Positions 53,110 through 60,769 of a stretch of DNA of 64,000 nucleotides are shown here, in pieces (position 1 is the first letter of the stretch; every line of letters starts with the position of its first letter). The notes beneath the pieces were generated by a model. It was not told the origin of the DNA and ran no database searches. It saw only the letters and a program-made list of their open reading frames with translations. The position numbers and the translations under genes were made by a program. The stretch is from Chitinophagaceae bacterium. GTDB taxonomy: Bacteria > Bacteroidota > Bacteroidia > Chitinophagales > Chitinophagaceae. The stretch is from NCBI GenBank assembly GCA_017307755.1, contig JAFKGQ010000005.1, forward strand, positions 372,001 to 436,000, given 5' to 3'.

Positions 53110-54672
53110 CTAGAGCCTCCCCGATGGGCGTGGCTGCGGCAATGGTTTGCGGGGCAGCTTCTCATCGCGCTGTGCGGTATTGTATACAAAGGCTGCTACG
53201 ATGGTGGCGATCTGTTTCAGATCGTCTTCCCGCAGGTGGTCGTAGGTGTCCATATTAGTATGGTGGGTGCGGGTGCTATATTCTATCTCGTCCTGGATGA
53301 ATTGAAAGCCCGGCAGGCCCACCGCATCGAAGGACAGATGGTCGGTGCCGCCTGTATTATTGACGGTGACGGTGGCGGCGCCGAGATCATGGAAAGGCTG
53401 CAGCCATTGGGTAAAGATGGGGCGGCAGGCTTCATTTCCCTGCAGGTAGATGCCTCTGATCCTGCCTGTACCGTTGTCGACATTGAAATAGCCGGCAAAT
53501 TTTTCATGGGCGGGCAGCAACTGCATGGCAGCGGGGTCGGCAAAGGTCTTTTTTACGTATCCTCTTGAGCCCAGCAGGCCTTCTTCTTCACCACTCCACA
53601 ATGCAATACGGATGGTGCGCCGGGGTTGAATACCTATCGCCTTCAGGATACGGACGGCTTCCATCATGACGGTGCAGCCTGCAGCATTGTCGGTGGCGCC
53701 TGTGGCACTGTGCCAGGAATCCAGATGGCCGCCCAGCATGACTACTTCATCTTTTAATTTTTTGTCGGTGCCTCTGATCTCGGCGATGACATTATATCCC
53801 TTGATATCGTCGGTGAAGAACCTGGTTTTTACTTCTGTGTCGAGGGTGACGGGTGTACCTGTCTTTAACAGCCGGACAATGGTCATGTAGTCTTCCAGGG
53901 CCAGCATGATGTCCGGAAAGTTGGCGGGCGAGGTCAGCTGGTAGGGGCCTCCTCCCTGGACAAAGATAGTACCGTCATGACCACGGACGGTCTGGCTTAG
54001 GATGGCTACGGCGCCTTCCTTTACGGCCATGCTTTTTAGCGTATTTATCATGGCCAGATTACCGCCACGCAGGAACTGCTGACGTCTCCTGCGCATTTCC
54101 GCTGTATCGACAGGGTGCATCTCGGCTTTGGAGAGGGTGTCGAGCTGATCATCTGTATAGCGGCTGGCGTCGGCCCTGAAGCTTTGCTGATAGACATCAT
54201 TGATCTCGGGGATGAGTATCTTGCCGGCCAGCTGGCCTTTGTATTTATCGAGGCCGGCTGAATCCGTTGCACTGATGAGCAGGACCGGGGCGGTCTTTGG
54301 TCCATTTGTACCGTCGCACCAGGCCTTGGGAAAGGCGATCAGCGGTTTGTAATAAGGGGCTGTCATGGCTATATAGGATTTCTGCAATTCCCAACCCTTG
54401 CCGAAATCACCCCAGGGGTCCAGGGCGGCATCCGTCAATCCCCATTCTGAGAGCTGTTGTCTGGCATAACCCGCGGCCCTGTTGAAACCGGGTGAGCCGG
54501 TGAGACGGCTACCGCTGGCGTCGGTGAGATAGAAGGCGATGTCCATCACCCGGGAGTGCTGCAGGCCTTCCTGCCGGATTTTTTCGATGGCAGCGTTGTC
54601 AATTTTCTCTGTCTGGGCCGGCAACTGGATGGATAAGGTCCATAGACCTGCCAGCAGCAAGTATTTTCTCAT
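53110..54672 (-). CDS. M28-family zinc aminopeptidase with PA domain, exported
   Basis: The protein has 520 residues. The ATG at 54672 gives a signal peptide (MRKYLLLAGLWTLSIQLPAQ); the frame is open further upstream but loses the signal. After a protease-associated domain region (about 130-255) comes the M28 catalytic domain. The zinc-ligand motifs are GGHLDSWHSATGATDNAAG (His near 311, bridging Asp about 14 residues later) and WSGEEEGLLGS (Glu-Glu near 360). The C-terminal motif ends THHTNMDTYDHL, with the last His ligand nearby. It probably removes amino acids from peptides in the periplasm. It is divergent from the TrmH-family gene, with only 37 bases between the two starts. Confidence 0.92.
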   Translation of the reverse strand: MRKYLLLAGLWTLSIQLPAQTEKIDNAAIEKIRQEGLQHSRVMDIAFYLTDASGSRLTGSPGFNRAAGYARQQLSEWGLTDAALDPWGDFGKGWELQKSYIAMTAPYYKPLIAFPKAWCDGTNGPKTAPVLLISATDSAGLDKYKGQLAGKILIPEINDVYQQSFRADASRYTDDQLDTLSKAEMHPVDTAEMRRRRQQFLRGGNLAMINTLKSMAVKEGAVAILSQTVRGHDGTIFVQGGGPYQLTSPANFPDIMLALEDYMTIVRLLKTGTPVTLDTEVKTRFFTDDIKGYNVIAEIRGTDKKLKDEVVMLGGHLDSWHSATGATDNAAGCTVMMEAVRILKAIGIQPRRTIRIALWSGEEEGLLGSRGYVKKTFADPAAMQLLPAHEKFAGYFNVDNGTGRIRGIYLQGNEACRPIFTQWLQPFHDLGAATVTVNNTGGTDHLSFDAVGLPGFQFIQDEIEYSTRTHHTNMDTYDHLREDDLKQIATIVAAFVYNTAQRDEKLPRKPLPQPRPSGRL

Positions 54673-54698
54673 GTGTAATTTTTTGTTTAAAGGTAATG

Positions 54699-54706
54699 TA
54701 CCTTTG
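54699..54706 (+). promoter_or_regulatory. -7 promoter element of the TrmH-family gene
   Basis: TACCTTTG is a perfect TAnnTTTG ending 3 bases before the ATG at 54710, followed by CGC-ATG. The pseudouridine synthase gene has the same arrangement (TACCTTTG-CGCC-ATG). The transcript is predicted to be leaderless. A second ATG at 54725 would give a short leader. Confidence 0.55.
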
Positions 54707-54709
54707 CGC

Positions 54710-55258
54710 ATGCGCAAACTGGGTATGGATGAACTGGGCCGGTTGTCGGTGAATGAGTTCCGGCAGTCGGAGAAGATGCCGGTGGTGGTCGTCCTGGACA
54801 ATATCCGCAGCATGCACAATGTGGGCAGCGTATTCCGGACGGCGGATGCTTTTCTGATCCAGGGGGTCTATTTGTGCGGGTATACGCCCCAGCCTCCGCA
54901 CCGGGATATTCACAAGACGGCCCTGGGAGCTACGGAGACGGTGGATTGGAAATATTTCCAGGATATCCGGGAGGCGCTGCAGGAGCTAAAGCAGGAAGGG
55001 TATAAAATATTTGCCGTGGAACAGGTGGAGAAGAGCCTACCTTTACAGGAATTTACGGCCCAACATGCAGGGAAGACTGTTGTTGTATTTGGTAATGAGG
55101 TGAGCGGAGTGGGAGAGGAGGCGTTGGCGTTTTGTGATGGCAGCGTGGAGATACCCCAGTGGGGGATGAAGCATTCTCTGAATATTTCGATCGCCGCGGG
55201 TATTGTCCTGTGGGAGCTGGCAAGATCATATAGATTTACAGATATAAACCATACATGA
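54710..55258 (+). CDS. TrmH/SpoU-family RNA 2'-O-methyltransferase
   Basis: The protein has 182 residues. It has the SPOUT fold with the family motifs VVVLDNIRSMHNVGSVFRTA (motif 1, with the catalytic Asn/Arg), VVVFGNEVSGVGEEAL (motif 2) and IPQWGMKHSLNISIAAGIVLWE (motif 3). These form the S-adenosylmethionine-binding trefoil knot. The target, tRNA or rRNA, cannot be told from sequence. The start at 54710 agrees with the -7 element, but 54725 is possible. The stop overlaps the start of the UbiA-family gene by ATGA, so the two are translationally coupled. Confidence 0.92.
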   Translation: MRKLGMDELGRLSVNEFRQSEKMPVVVVLDNIRSMHNVGSVFRTADAFLIQGVYLCGYTPQPPHRDIHKTALGATETVDWKYFQDIREALQELKQEGYKIFAVEQVEKSLPLQEFTAQHAGKTVVVFGNEVSGVGEEALAFCDGSVEIPQWGMKHSLNISIAAGIVLWELARSYRFTDINHT

Positions 55259-56214
55259 GTACAGTCAAGAGCTACCTGAGCCTGATCCGTTTTTCCCACA
55301 CTATTTTCGCGATGCCCTTTGCGATGATAGGGTTTTTTCTGGGGGTAACACAAGTGGTTGTCTCAGTTGTGCCTGGATGGCATACGACAATCTACAGCCC
55401 GCATGCTGATCCCAGCTACCTGAAATATGTGCCGCAGAACATTATCGAGGCTGCTATACGTTTTCTCCTGGTGGTAGCCTGCATGGTCTTTGCACGCAGT
55501 GCCGCCATGGCCTTTAACCGCTGGCTGGATGTAAAATGGGATGCGCTCAATCCCCGTACGGCGATCAGGGAGATACCAGCCGGGATCATTTCGAAGAATA
55601 GTGCACTGAGGTTTGTTATCTTCAATTGTGTAGGCTTTATCGTTTGTACCTGGTTTATAAATCCCCTTTGTTTTGCACTCTCCTTTGTCGCCCTGGCCGT
55701 GGTGCTGGGGTATAGCTATACGAAGCGCTTTACGCCCTTCTGCCACCTGGTGCTGGGAGTGGGATTGTCGTTAGCTCCTATTGGCGCTTTTCTGGCGGTG
55801 ACAGGGCATTTTGCGCTGCTGCCTATCCTTTTTTCTTTCGCAGTCATTTTCTGGGTCAGCGGTTTTGACATTATTTATGCCCTCCAGGATGAGGAGTTTG
55901 ACAAAAGCCAAAAGCTCTATTCCATGCCGGCCTGGCTGGGGAAGGCCAAAGCGCTGAAAGTGTCGGAATTTCTGCATTTACTGAGTACGCTTTGTGTAGT
56001 AGCCGCCGGCTTATATGGACACTTCGGTCTGTCGTTTTGGGCAGGTGTAACCGTCTTTATGGGTATGCTGGTTTACCAGCATATCCTGGTTAAACCAAAT
56101 GACCTTAGCCGGGTGAACCTGGCCTTTATGACTGCCAATGGGATCGCAAGTGTCGTATTTGCCATTTTTGTCATCGCCGACCTTTATCTCCATCAGACCG
56201 GGACGGTTGGATAA
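55255..56214 (+). CDS. UbiA-family prenyltransferase
   Basis: This is a 319-residue polytopic membrane protein with about eight helices. Both aspartate-rich motifs of the family are present: NRWLDVKWDALNPRTAIREI near residue 90 and DIIYALQDEEFDKSQKLYSM near residue 205. Members transfer a polyprenyl chain to an aromatic acceptor. In this phylum the likely roles are menaquinone synthesis, by the MenA step or the futalosine-pathway MqnP step, rather than ubiquinone. The second motif fits the 4-hydroxybenzoate-type subgroup to which MqnP belongs, so I favour that, without proof. It overlaps the upstream methyltransferase gene by 4 bases. Confidence 0.88.
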   Translation: MSTVKSYLSLIRFSHTIFAMPFAMIGFFLGVTQVVVSVVPGWHTTIYSPHADPSYLKYVPQNIIEAAIRFLLVVACMVFARSAAMAFNRWLDVKWDALNPRTAIREIPAGIISKNSALRFVIFNCVGFIVCTWFINPLCFALSFVALAVVLGYSYTKRFTPFCHLVLGVGLSLAPIGAFLAVTGHFALLPILFSFAVIFWVSGFDIIYALQDEEFDKSQKLYSMPAWLGKAKALKVSEFLHLLSTLCVVAAGLYGHFGLSFWAGVTVFMGMLVYQHILVKPNDLSRVNLAFMTANGIASVVFAIFVIADLYLHQTGTVG

Positions 56215-56218
56215 ATTT

Positions 56219-56247
56219 TATGCGCATATTTTTATTTTATGCGTATA
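56219..56247. promoter_or_regulatory. Twin palindromic operator candidates of the antitoxin/PIN pair
   Basis: TATGCGCATA (56219-56228, perfect palindrome) and TATGCGTATA (56238-56247, one change) are spaced 19 bases centre to centre, about two DNA turns. The second overlaps the -7 element at 56244-56251. This is the expected geometry for cooperative binding by a ribbon-helix-helix antitoxin that represses its own operon. Confidence 0.6.
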
Positions 56248-56251
56248 TTTG
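56244..56251 (+). promoter_or_regulatory. -7 promoter element of the antitoxin gene
   Basis: TATATTTG is a perfect TAnnTTTG ending 4 bases before the ATG at 56256, again giving a leaderless or nearly leaderless mRNA. It is overlapped by the second operator candidate. Confidence 0.6.
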
Positions 56252-56255
56252 CCTC

Positions 56256-56486
56256 ATGAAGGAACGACTCAACCTTACTATCGATGCCGAATTGGTGGAA
56301 TCCATGAAAGCTTATGCCGCCAGCAAACAGATGAGCGTATCCGAGCTGGTGGAAAGCTATTTCCGTAGTGTGACCCGGCCCATGCCCCGTACGAATATCC
56401 TGGACATGCTCGATGGGCTGGAAAGACCGGCTCTCGATGTAAAGGCTGATCTGAAAGTTCTATTCTATAAAGAAAATGGCGTTTAG
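56256..56486 (+). CDS. Antitoxin-like ribbon-helix-helix protein (DUF6364-like)
   Basis: This is a 76-residue protein. The start at 56256 is set by the -7 element. An N-terminal ribbon-helix-helix fold is suggested by the strand MKERLNLTID followed by two helices, ELVESMKAYAASKQM and SVSELVESYFRSV. It corresponds to the DUF6364-type antitoxins that precede PIN-domain toxins in Bacteroidota. The C-terminal tail (ILDMLDGLERPALDVKADLK) would wrap the toxin. The stop overlaps the start of the PIN gene by 11 bases. It is predicted to repress the promoter through the two TATGCGyATA sites. Confidence 0.8.
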   Translation: MKERLNLTIDAELVESMKAYAASKQMSVSELVESYFRSVTRPMPRTNILDMLDGLERPALDVKADLKVLFYKENGV

Positions 56487-56895
56487 GGTATTTATCGATA
56501 CGGACATTTTGCTGGATTTCACGCTGAAGCGGGACGCCTATGACACTGTGCGGAAGTTGATGGAGTGGGCGATAAAAGGAAGGATACAACTTTTTATTAC
56601 ACCCAGCATCGTCCTGATCACCAGTTACTGGCTGACGAAGGCTTACGGATCTGAGAAAGCAAAAGAGCTGCTGTCCGCCTTGCTGGCGGATATACAAGTG
56701 ATCGATATTGGCCATGAGATCACGGTGAACGCCTTACATTCCCGGATAGGCAATATAGAGCAGGCATTGCAGTATTATACCGCCTTACATCATAAGCTGG
56801 ATTATTTTATCACCCGGGACAATTCACTGGACAAGGCGGGGAGCCCTGCGCTGCCTGTGTGCCGGCCCGAAGAGTTTATAAAAAACAACATTTGA
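56476..56895 (+). CDS. PIN-domain protein (VapC-like toxin), with incomplete acidic site
   Basis: The protein has 139 residues. The PIN fold begins with VFIDTDILLDF (first acidic residue D8) and ends with LDYFITRD (D109). Between them the usual acidic cluster written D-F-E-D in this subfamily reads NIEQ at 93-96, so two of the expected acids are Asn and Gln, and only E95 remains. A second canonical Glu near residue 50 is also replaced. VapC-like toxins cleave RNA with such acids, so activity here may be weak or altered. The gene overlaps its antitoxin by 11 bases and is followed by ruvX after a single base, so it is probably cotranscribed with ruvX. Confidence 0.82.
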   Translation: MAFRVFIDTDILLDFTLKRDAYDTVRKLMEWAIKGRIQLFITPSIVLITSYWLTKAYGSEKAKELLSALLADIQVIDIGHEITVNALHSRIGNIEQALQYYTALHHKLDYFITRDNSLDKAGSPALPVCRPEEFIKNNI

Positions 56896-56896
56896 T

Positions 56897-57313
56897 ATGC
56901 CTCGTATCATGGCGATAGATTATGGATTGAAGCGTACCGGTATTGCGGTGACGGACCCCTTGCAGATCATCGCCAGCGGGCTGACTACCGTGGAAACGCC
57001 CAAACTGATGGCCTGGCTGAAAGATTATTTCAAAAAAGAAACGGTAGAGCTGGTGCTGGTGGGCGAGCCGAAGAATTGGGATGACAGCGATACGCATGCG
57101 ACACCGCTGGTAAGGGAGTTCTTACTGCGCCTGCAAAAGGAGTTCCCCGCCATACCCGTCCTGACCGTGGACGAGCGCTATACCTCGAAAATGGCTTCAC
57201 GCGCTATGATCGATATGGGGTTGAAGAAAAAGCAGCGGCAGAATAAGGCGTTGGTGGATGAGATAGCCGCTACCATCATGTTGCAGGAGTACATGGATAA
57301 GGTGAAAAAGTAA
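56897..57313 (+). CDS. ruvX: RuvX/YqgF-family nuclease
   Basis: The protein has 138 residues. It has an RNase H-like fold, with MAIDYGLKRTGIAVTDP at the N-terminus (catalytic Asp near residue 8), VGEPKNWDDS in the middle, TVDERYTSKMA and the C-terminal DEIAATIMLQEYM holding further acidic ligands. The family includes the putative Holliday-junction resolvase YqgF/RuvX, now often linked to pre-16S rRNA end processing. Only one base separates its start from the PIN toxin stop, so it depends on the toxin promoter unless an internal one exists. The def gene follows with its own -7 element. Confidence 0.92.
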   Translation: MPRIMAIDYGLKRTGIAVTDPLQIIASGLTTVETPKLMAWLKDYFKKETVELVLVGEPKNWDDSDTHATPLVREFLLRLQKEFPAIPVLTVDERYTSKMASRAMIDMGLKKKQRQNKALVDEIAATIMLQEYMDKVKK

Positions 57314-57329
57314 TTTGTTATTTTTCGAT

Positions 57330-57337
57330 TAAATTTG
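57330..57337 (+). promoter_or_regulatory. -7 promoter element of def
   Basis: TAAATTTG is a perfect TAnnTTTG ending 8 bases before the ATG at 57346. It lies in the 32-base gap after ruvX and supports the ATG start over an upstream in-frame GTG at 57337. Confidence 0.5.
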
Positions 57338-57345
57338 TGTTTAAT

Positions 57346-57924
57346 ATGATTTTACCGATTGTAGCTTATGGTGATCCGATCCTGCGAACCGTAGGTAAAG
57401 ATATTACGTCTGATTACCCTGGGCTGACCAAACTGATAGAGGATATGTGGGAAACCATGTATTACAGCAGCGGGGTAGGGCTGGCAGCTCCGCAGATAGG
57501 AAAGGATATACGTCTTTTTGTAGTAGATTCTTCCCAGATCTTTGAGAACCTGGAAGAAGATGAAAAGAACAAGTACCCGGATGGGCCCGGCATCAAACAG
57601 GTGTTTATCAATGCGCACATTGTGAAGCTCAATGGGGAAGAGTGGGCTTATAATGAGGGGTGTCTCAGCATACCTAAAATACGCGAAGATATTTATCGAC
57701 ATGAGGAAGTGACTCTGTCGTATGTAGACGAAAATTTCGAACCTCATACAAAGACCTTCAACGGCATTTCAGCCCGTATCATATTACATGAGTACGACCA
57801 TATAGAGGGCAAACTGTTTATCGACTACCTGAAGCCCTTGAAGCGTAAGCTCCTGAAAAGTAAGCTGGACGATATTACGCGCGGGAGGATCAAGGTCGAT
57901 TATAAAATGAGTTTTCCGAAGTAA
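57346..57924 (+). CDS. def: Peptide deformylase
   Basis: The protein has 192 residues. All three motifs of the metalloenzyme are present: GVGLAAPQIG near residues 46-55, EGCLSIP near 104-110 (metal-binding Cys) and HEYDHIEGKLFIDYL near 147-161 (the HExxH-type zinc or iron site). It removes the formyl group from the initiator methionine of new proteins. It is a standard-length bacterial enzyme. It lies convergent with the pseudouridine synthase gene, with 7 bases between the stops. Confidence 0.96.
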   Translation: MILPIVAYGDPILRTVGKDITSDYPGLTKLIEDMWETMYYSSGVGLAAPQIGKDIRLFVVDSSQIFENLEEDEKNKYPDGPGIKQVFINAHIVKLNGEEWAYNEGCLSIPKIREDIYRHEEVTLSYVDENFEPHTKTFNGISARIILHEYDHIEGKLFIDYLKPLKRKLLKSKLDDITRGRIKVDYKMSFPK

Positions 57925-57931
57925 TAGATTT

Positions 57932-58993
57932 TCACACGGGCCGGTGGCTGATATAGCCTCTCCATTTCCCAATTAGTTGCTGCATGTCGTCGGGCAATTC
58001 GCTCTCGAAGAGCACTTCCTTTCCCGTGCCGGGATGTACAAAACCGATGGTCTTGGCATGCAGGGCATGGCGGGGGCAGATGGCGAAACAGTTGTCCACG
58101 AATTGTCTGTATTTGCTGAATACGGTGCCTTTTACGATCTTATCGCCTCCATAGGTGTCGTCATTAAAGAGGGGGTGTCCGATGTGTTGCATGTGTACCC
58201 GTATCTGGTGCGTGCGGCCTGTCTCCAGCACGCATTGTACCAGGGTGGTATAACCGAATCTCTCCAATACTTTATAATGGGTGATGGCTTCTTTTCCATG
58301 TTCGCCATCCGGATAGGCATCAAATAGCTTGCGGAAGCGCTGGTGTCTGCCGACATGTGCGACGATGGTGCCGTCGTCTTCCGCGAGATCTCCCCAGACC
58401 AGGGCGATGTATTGGCGGGTTACTGTATGGTCGAAGAATTGTTTAGCCAGGCTGCGGACGGCCCGTTCAGTCTTGGCCAGGACCATCAGTCCGCTGGTAT
58501 TCTTATCGATCCGGTGGACCAGGCCAAAGCGGGGAAGGTTGGTTTCATTGATGGCATGGTTCTTTTGTTGCAGGTACCAGGCCACACCATTGATAAGGGT
58601 GCCGGTGTAGTTGCCACTGGCGGGATGCACCACCAGGCCCGGCGGTTTGTTGATGATCAGCACTTCTTCGTCCTCGTAGCGGATGTTCAGGGGCAATTCT
58701 TCGGGAATGATCTCTTCCCCGTGCGCTTCCTTATCGGAGTACATAACGATCTCGTCAAGGGGCCTGATCTTATAATTAGGCTGGACCTGCCGGCCATTTA
58801 CCAGCACCATACCGCCCTCCAGGGCTTTCTGAATTTTATTGCGGGAGGCGTTCTCGATGCGCTGGACAAGGAATTTGTCTATGCGGAGGGGTTCCTGTCC
58901 CTTGTCTACTTTCAGGTTTAGCCGCTCGTACAGTTCTTCCGAATGGTCCGGCGACATGCTTTCTTCTAAGTCCTTCTCCTGTTGGGTGCTCAT
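57932..58993 (-). CDS. RluA-family RNA pseudouridine synthase (RluD-like)
   Basis: The protein has 353 residues. An S4 RNA-binding domain lies at about 35-95 (RIDKFLVQRIENASRNKIQKAL). The catalytic domain follows, with VVHPASGNYTGTLINGV and the signature GLVHRIDKNTSGLMV, whose Asp near 160 is the nucleophile. The C-terminal TGRTHQIRVHMQHIGHPLFND is also typical. Length and S4 domain fit RluD, which modifies helix 69 of 23S rRNA. Assignment to the exact site is inference. It starts with a leaderless-type promoter and is divergent from lipB. Confidence 0.93.
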   Translation of the reverse strand: MSTQQEKDLEESMSPDHSEELYERLNLKVDKGQEPLRIDKFLVQRIENASRNKIQKALEGGMVLVNGRQVQPNYKIRPLDEIVMYSDKEAHGEEIIPEELPLNIRYEDEEVLIINKPPGLVVHPASGNYTGTLINGVAWYLQQKNHAINETNLPRFGLVHRIDKNTSGLMVLAKTERAVRSLAKQFFDHTVTRQYIALVWGDLAEDDGTIVAHVGRHQRFRKLFDAYPDGEHGKEAITHYKVLERFGYTTLVQCVLETGRTHQIRVHMQHIGHPLFNDDTYGGDKIVKGTVFSKYRQFVDNCFAICPRHALHAKTIGFVHPGTGKEVLFESELPDDMQQLIGKWRGYISHRPV

Positions 58994-58997
58994 GGCG

Positions 58998-59005
58998 CAA
59001 AGGTA
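58998..59005 (-). promoter_or_regulatory. -7 promoter element of the pseudouridine synthase gene
   Basis: On the minus strand this is TACCTTTG, a perfect TAnnTTTG ending 4 bases before the ATG at 58993 (TACCTTTG-CGCC-ATG). It is almost identical to the TrmH-family promoter. On the other strand, TAACTTTA (59028-59035) stands 4 bases before the lipB ATG. Confidence 0.55.
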
Positions 59006-59039
59006 CAGAACGAACCGGAGGAAATCGTAACTTTACCTC

Positions 59040-59792
59040 ATGCAAGAAGTGCTGTTCAAAGACCTGGGCCAGGCGGAATACAAGCAGGTGTGGGACTACC
59101 AGGAGTCGCTCCTGCAGGACAACGTAAGGATAAAGACGGAAGCCAGGCGGATGACGGAAAGCCTGGAGGGCGGAGATAGCGTCGATGAACGTACTGCGGA
59201 TGTGGTTCCCTCAACGACCAATTACCTTCTTTTTGTAGAGCATCCCCCTGTATATACGCTGGGCAAGAGCGGGCATATGGAGAATCTGCTGATCAATGAG
59301 GGCAGCATGCAGGAAAAAGGGATACAATTCTTCCGGATCAACAGAGGGGGAGATATTACTTTTCATGGACCGGGCCAGATCGTTGGCTATCCCATCCTTG
59401 ACCTGGAGCGTTTTTATACGGACATCGGCAAATATCTGCGTAACCTTGAGGAAGTAATCATACTGACGTTGAGGTCCTATGGCATACAAGGGGACCGGAG
59501 CCCGGGAGAAACCGGGGTATGGCTCGAGCCGGGTGTAAAAGGCCGGGAGCGGAAGATCTGTGCGATCGGTGTACGTTGCAGCCGGTGGGTCACTATGCAC
59601 GGGTTTGCTTTCAATGTAAATACGGACCTGGGTTATTTTGACAACATCATCCCCTGCGGCATACAGGACAAACTGGTGACCTCCCTGGAAAAAGAGCTGG
59701 GCCGTTCCATTCCTATCGAAGAAGTAAAGGCGGAGGTCAGACGCAGGTTTGAGGCTGTATTTGACGTAGAGCTTAAAACTCTTTCGGAATAA
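59040..59792 (+). CDS. lipB: Octanoyltransferase LipB
   Basis: The protein has 250 residues. It moves octanoate from acyl carrier protein to lipoyl domains, the first step of lipoate synthesis. Family signatures are [53 protein letters not shown] (catalytic Lys) and IIPCGI (catalytic Cys). It is a little longer than the usual 210-230 residues because of an acidic insertion after residue 40 ([15 protein letters not shown]). The last 20 bases overlap the 3' end of the convergent FN3-like gene. A near-consensus -7 element TAACTTTA sits just before the ATG. Confidence 0.96.
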   Translation: MQEVLFKDLGQAEYKQVWDYQESLLQDNVRIKTEARRMTESLEGGDSVDERTADVVPSTTNYLLFVEHPPVYTLGKSGHMENLLINEGSMQEKGIQFFRINRGGDITFHGPGQIVGYPILDLERFYTDIGKYLRNLEEVIILTLRSYGIQGDRSPGETGVWLEPGVKGRERKICAIGVRCSRWVTMHGFAFNVNTDLGYFDNIIPCGIQDKLVTSLEKELGRSIPIEEVKAEVRRRFEAVFDVELKTLSE

Positions 59793-60708
59793 ACAGCTTG
59801 TTCTTTTCTTTTAATTGTCCATCCTCATATAGCTCGAATTTGAACCATCCCGCATGCAGGAAATTACTTTTATCCAGGATGAGCGAAGGAGCCTTAATGG
59901 CAGACAGTTCAAACAACAGTTTGCTATTGTCGTCGAAGAATTTGATGGAATAATGTCTTTTCCCGGCATCTGGCAGCGACAGATGTATATTACCGTATTT
60001 GCCGGTGAATACATAAGATGACACCCGGTACATTTCCCGGGGGACAAAGGGCCGGATCAGAAGACTATCTCCGTCAATGAAGATCAGCGTATCCTTTGTC
60101 TGGGTCAGCAGTGAGTCCCGGAAAGCACGCAGCTTGTCGCCAGGTATCTGCCCCAATAAAGTTTCCCCTTTTTTGACAAACACGGACCGTTGTTGTACTT
60201 CCAGCTGACGGAACCCTCCCTGTATGGTAGTGGGGCCTTTTATCTGTGGTTTGCCTTTTGATATGCCCGGATCCAGAAACATCACCCGGGAACGATCTGT
60301 CCTTTGCAGGACGGCATCGGACTCATCCGTATCTTCCTGGATGGTTGTGGAGGAGACGCCAGTGCTGGTCTGCGGTTTTCTGGAGGATGTAAAAAGATAT
60401 TTACCTTCTTCGAGGACGATAAAGAGGCGATAGTAATAATTAGGATGGGTGGCCTTGATATCCATGGCGCCGTTCTCCGGCAGATGGGGGTCCGGCACAG
60501 TAAGCAGGGTCGTAAAATATTTCAGGCTGTCGGTAGAACGTTGAATACTGATCTGGCTGACGGTGGTGAAGCGATTATGCCAGCTGATGAGGATCTTGCC
60601 GGGTCCCCTGGCTGTGACGGAGAACCTGGGAAGGGTATCCTGAGCCCTGACGATCGATGAAAAAAGAAAAATGAGAGCAAAAACCAGCGTCCGGAGCATA
60701 CCAGGCAT
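59773..60708 (-). CDS. Exported protein with fibronectin type III-like domain
   Basis: The protein has 311 residues from the ATG at 60708, which begins a signal peptide ([23 protein letters not shown]). The longer open frame upstream has no signal and runs into the next gene's region. Residues about 27-105 look like a fibronectin type III or related beta-sandwich ([40 protein letters not shown]). A second beta-rich domain ends the protein, with a [16 protein letters not shown] motif. It is periplasmic or surface-located, of unknown function. It overlaps the end of lipB by 20 bases and lies 61 bases after the PLP-enzyme gene, possibly in its operon. Confidence 0.7.
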   Translation of the reverse strand: MPGMLRTLVFALIFLFSSIVRAQDTLPRFSVTARGPGKILISWHNRFTTVSQISIQRSTDSLKYFTTLLTVPDPHLPENGAMDIKATHPNYYYRLFIVLEEGKYLFTSSRKPQTSTGVSSTTIQEDTDESDAVLQRTDRSRVMFLDPGISKGKPQIKGPTTIQGGFRQLEVQQRSVFVKKGETLLGQIPGDKLRAFRDSLLTQTKDTLIFIDGDSLLIRPFVPREMYRVSSYVFTGKYGNIHLSLPDAGKRHYSIKFFDDNSKLLFELSAIKAPSLILDKSNFLHAGWFKFELYEDGQLKEKNKLFIPKEF

Positions 60709-60769
60709 AACGAATTTATTGGGAAGATGTTTTATAAAAAAAGTTTTAAATACTGACCAAATTCCGGGC

